This document shows, in pieces, positions 62,879 through 64,000 of a stretch of DNA of 64,000 nucleotides (position 1 is the stretch's first letter; every line of letters begins with the position of its first letter). Under the pieces are notes generated by a model, which saw only the letters and a program-made list of their open reading frames with translations, ran no database searches and was not told the DNA's origin. The translations under genes were made by a program, and so were the position numbers. The stretch is from Cellulomonas gilvus ATCC 13127 (GTDB lineage Bacteria; Actinomycetota; Actinomycetes; Actinomycetales; Cellulomonadaceae): assembly GCF_000218545.1 (NCBI RefSeq), contig NC_015671.1:1984001-2048000 (forward strand), in the 5' to 3' direction.

Positions 62879-64000
62879 GCACCGCGGACCCGGACGGACC
62901 GGCCCCGCGCGTCACCAGCGCGGCACGCGCGCACCCCGGCGCGCTGCTCGTCGCGGCCCGCCGCCGCTTCACCGCGCTGGCACCCCGGCGCGACGACTAC
63001 ACGGGCCTGGCCCGGTCCTGGCGGCGAGACCTGCTCGCGGGCCTGACGGTCGCGATCGTCGCCCTGCCGCTCGCGCTCGGCTTCGGCGTGTCGTCCGGGC
63101 TCGGCGCCGCGGCAGGCCTCGTGACGGCCGTCGTCGCGGGTGCGGTCGCGGCCGTGCTCGGCGGCTCCCACCTGCAGGTCAGCGGACCGACGGGCGCCAT
63201 GACGGTGGTGCTGCTGCCCGTGGTCGCGCGGTTCGGCCCGGAGTCGGTGCCCGTCGTGGCGATCATGGCGGGCGGGATCGTCGTGCTTGCGGGCGTGCTG
63301 GGGCTGGGCAGGCTCGTCGCCTACATCCCGTGGCCCGTGGTCGAGGGGTTCACGGTCGGCATCGGCGTGGTCATCGCGCTCCAGCAGGTCCCGCTGGCCC
63401 TCGGCACGCCTGCCGCGCACGGCACCAACGCCGCGCTCGTCGCGGCCCGCACGCTGACGGCGGTCGACTGGTCCGCGGCCGTGGCGCCGCTCGCGCTCGT
63501 CGCGCTGTCGGTCGCCCTGCTGGTCGTGCTGCCGCGGGTCCGGCGCGGCCTGCCCGCCTCGCTCGTCGCGGTCGTCGTCGCGACGCTCGTCGCCGAGCTC
63601 GCGCACCTGGACGTGGACCGCATCGGCGCGCTGCCCCGCTCGCTGCCCGCGCCGCACGTGCCGGTGATCGACGCGACCACCACCAGCGTGCTCTTCTCGT
63701 CCGCGCTCGCCGTGGCGGCGCTCGCGGCGCTCGAGTCGCTGCTGTCCGCGCACGTGGCCGACGGCATGGCCGACGACCTGCCGCGCACGCGCCCCAACCG
63801 TGAGCTGGTGGGCCAGGGCCTGGCGAACGTCGCCTCGGGCCTGTTCGGCGGCCTGCCCGCGACGGGCGCGATCGCGCGCACCGCGGTCAACGTGCGCTCG
63901 GGCGCCCGGACCCGCCTCGCGGCGCTCAGCCACGCCGCGGTGCTGGCCGGCGTCGTGTACCTGGCCGCGTCGTGGGTGGGTCGCATCCCGCTCGCGGCCC
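62875..64000 (+). CDS. SulP-family inorganic anion transporter (3' end outside window)
   Basis: The first 375 residues of a SulP/SLC26 transporter, for sulfate, bicarbonate or another anion. A cytoplasmic N-terminus ends in RRDLLAGLTVAIVALPLALGFGV, the family opening helix. Then come VSGPTGAMTVVL (substrate-region motif), PWPVVEGFTVGIGVVIALQQ and NRELVGQGLANVASGLFGGLPATGAIARTAVNVRSGA, the conserved SulP signature. The C-terminal STAS domain, if present, is beyond the edge. It is coupled to the ArsR gene by ATGA. Confidence 0.92.
   Translation, partial: MSTADPDGPAPRVTSAARAHPGALLVAARRRFTALAPRRDDYTGLARSWRRDLLAGLTVAIVALPLALGFGVSSGLGAAAGLVTAVVAGAVAAVLGGSHLQVSGPTGAMTVVLLPVVARFGPESVPVVAIMAGGIVVLAGVLGLGRLVAYIPWPVVEGFTVGIGVVIALQQVPLALGTPAAHGTNAALVAARTLTAVDWSAAVAPLALVALSVALLVVLPRVRRGLPASLVAVVVATLVAELAHLDVDRIGALPRSLPAPHVPVIDATTTSVLFSSALAVAALAALESLLSAHVADGMADDLPRTRPNRELVGQGLANVASGLFGGLPATGAIARTAVNVRSGARTRLAALSHAAVLAGVVYLAASWVGRIPLAA

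Noticed and set aside
1..64000. CRISPR arrays, rRNA genes and further tRNAs
   Set aside because: No regularly spaced direct repeats and no other tRNA or rRNA segments were seen on either strand.

Overview
The window is 64 kb of very GC-rich chromosome from an actinobacterium. It encodes a complete Pup-proteasome system (pup, prcB, prcA, pafA, dop, mpa/arc), the mycothiol ligase MshC, an actinobacterial-type LexA box ahead of imuA-imuB-dnaE2, and F420-type LLM oxidoreductase and DUF5703 proteins. These point to Actinomycetota, and the style resembles Cellulomonas and relatives; the genus is an inference. Many genes have a TANNNT -10 box only 6-9 nt before the start codon, so leaderless transcription looks common.

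Layout. 1-4.1 kb: partial ABC exporter, a maleylpyruvate-isomerase-like protein, hisF, and an FKBP lipoprotein. 4.2-15.8 kb: the proteasome cluster on the minus strand (M50 protease, trmI, mpa, dop, then pup-prcB-prcA-pafA-FKBP-hisF), interrupted by one large plus-strand membrane protein between dop and pup. 17-35.6 kb: a housekeeping block with RecB-like nuclease, HAD phosphatase, PAC2 protein, mshC, corA, uppP, aldo/keto reductase, DUF5703, M20 and M3 peptidases, an ACT protein, a malate/lactate dehydrogenase-like protein, alanine dehydrogenase, fructosamine kinase, a DsbA-like protein without cysteines, and an AI-2E-type exporter.

35.8-42.9 kb: a tRNA-Leu(GAG) followed by a tyrosine recombinase and a lower-GC island. 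It holds an ISL3 transposase, an IS3 remnant, a second ISL3 remnant, several orphan small genes, a HEPN-motif protein and a 113-bp nested palindrome. 42.9-50.2 kb: VanW, then a Wadjet-type operon jetA-jetB-jetC with no jetD, closed off by a convergent membrane protein whose stop codon abuts that of jetC. A large interrupted palindrome lies between vanW and jetA.

50.3-64 kb: an LLM oxidoreductase, an ATP-grasp protein, a DHFR/RibD-like reductase, and an ATP-dependent DNA ligase. The 3' end of the ligase was replaced by a 0.77-kb insertion that carries its own ligase end plus a small gene; the original end is left stranded. Then come an SRPBCC protein, the SOS mutasome operon imuA-imuB-dnaE2 under a perfect LexA box, and an arsR-sulP operon running off the window.

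The observations most worth following up are the jetD-less Wadjet operon with its palindrome, the gene-end-replacing insertion in the ligase, the four-segment hairpin array in the mpa leader, and the 113-bp structured element in the island.
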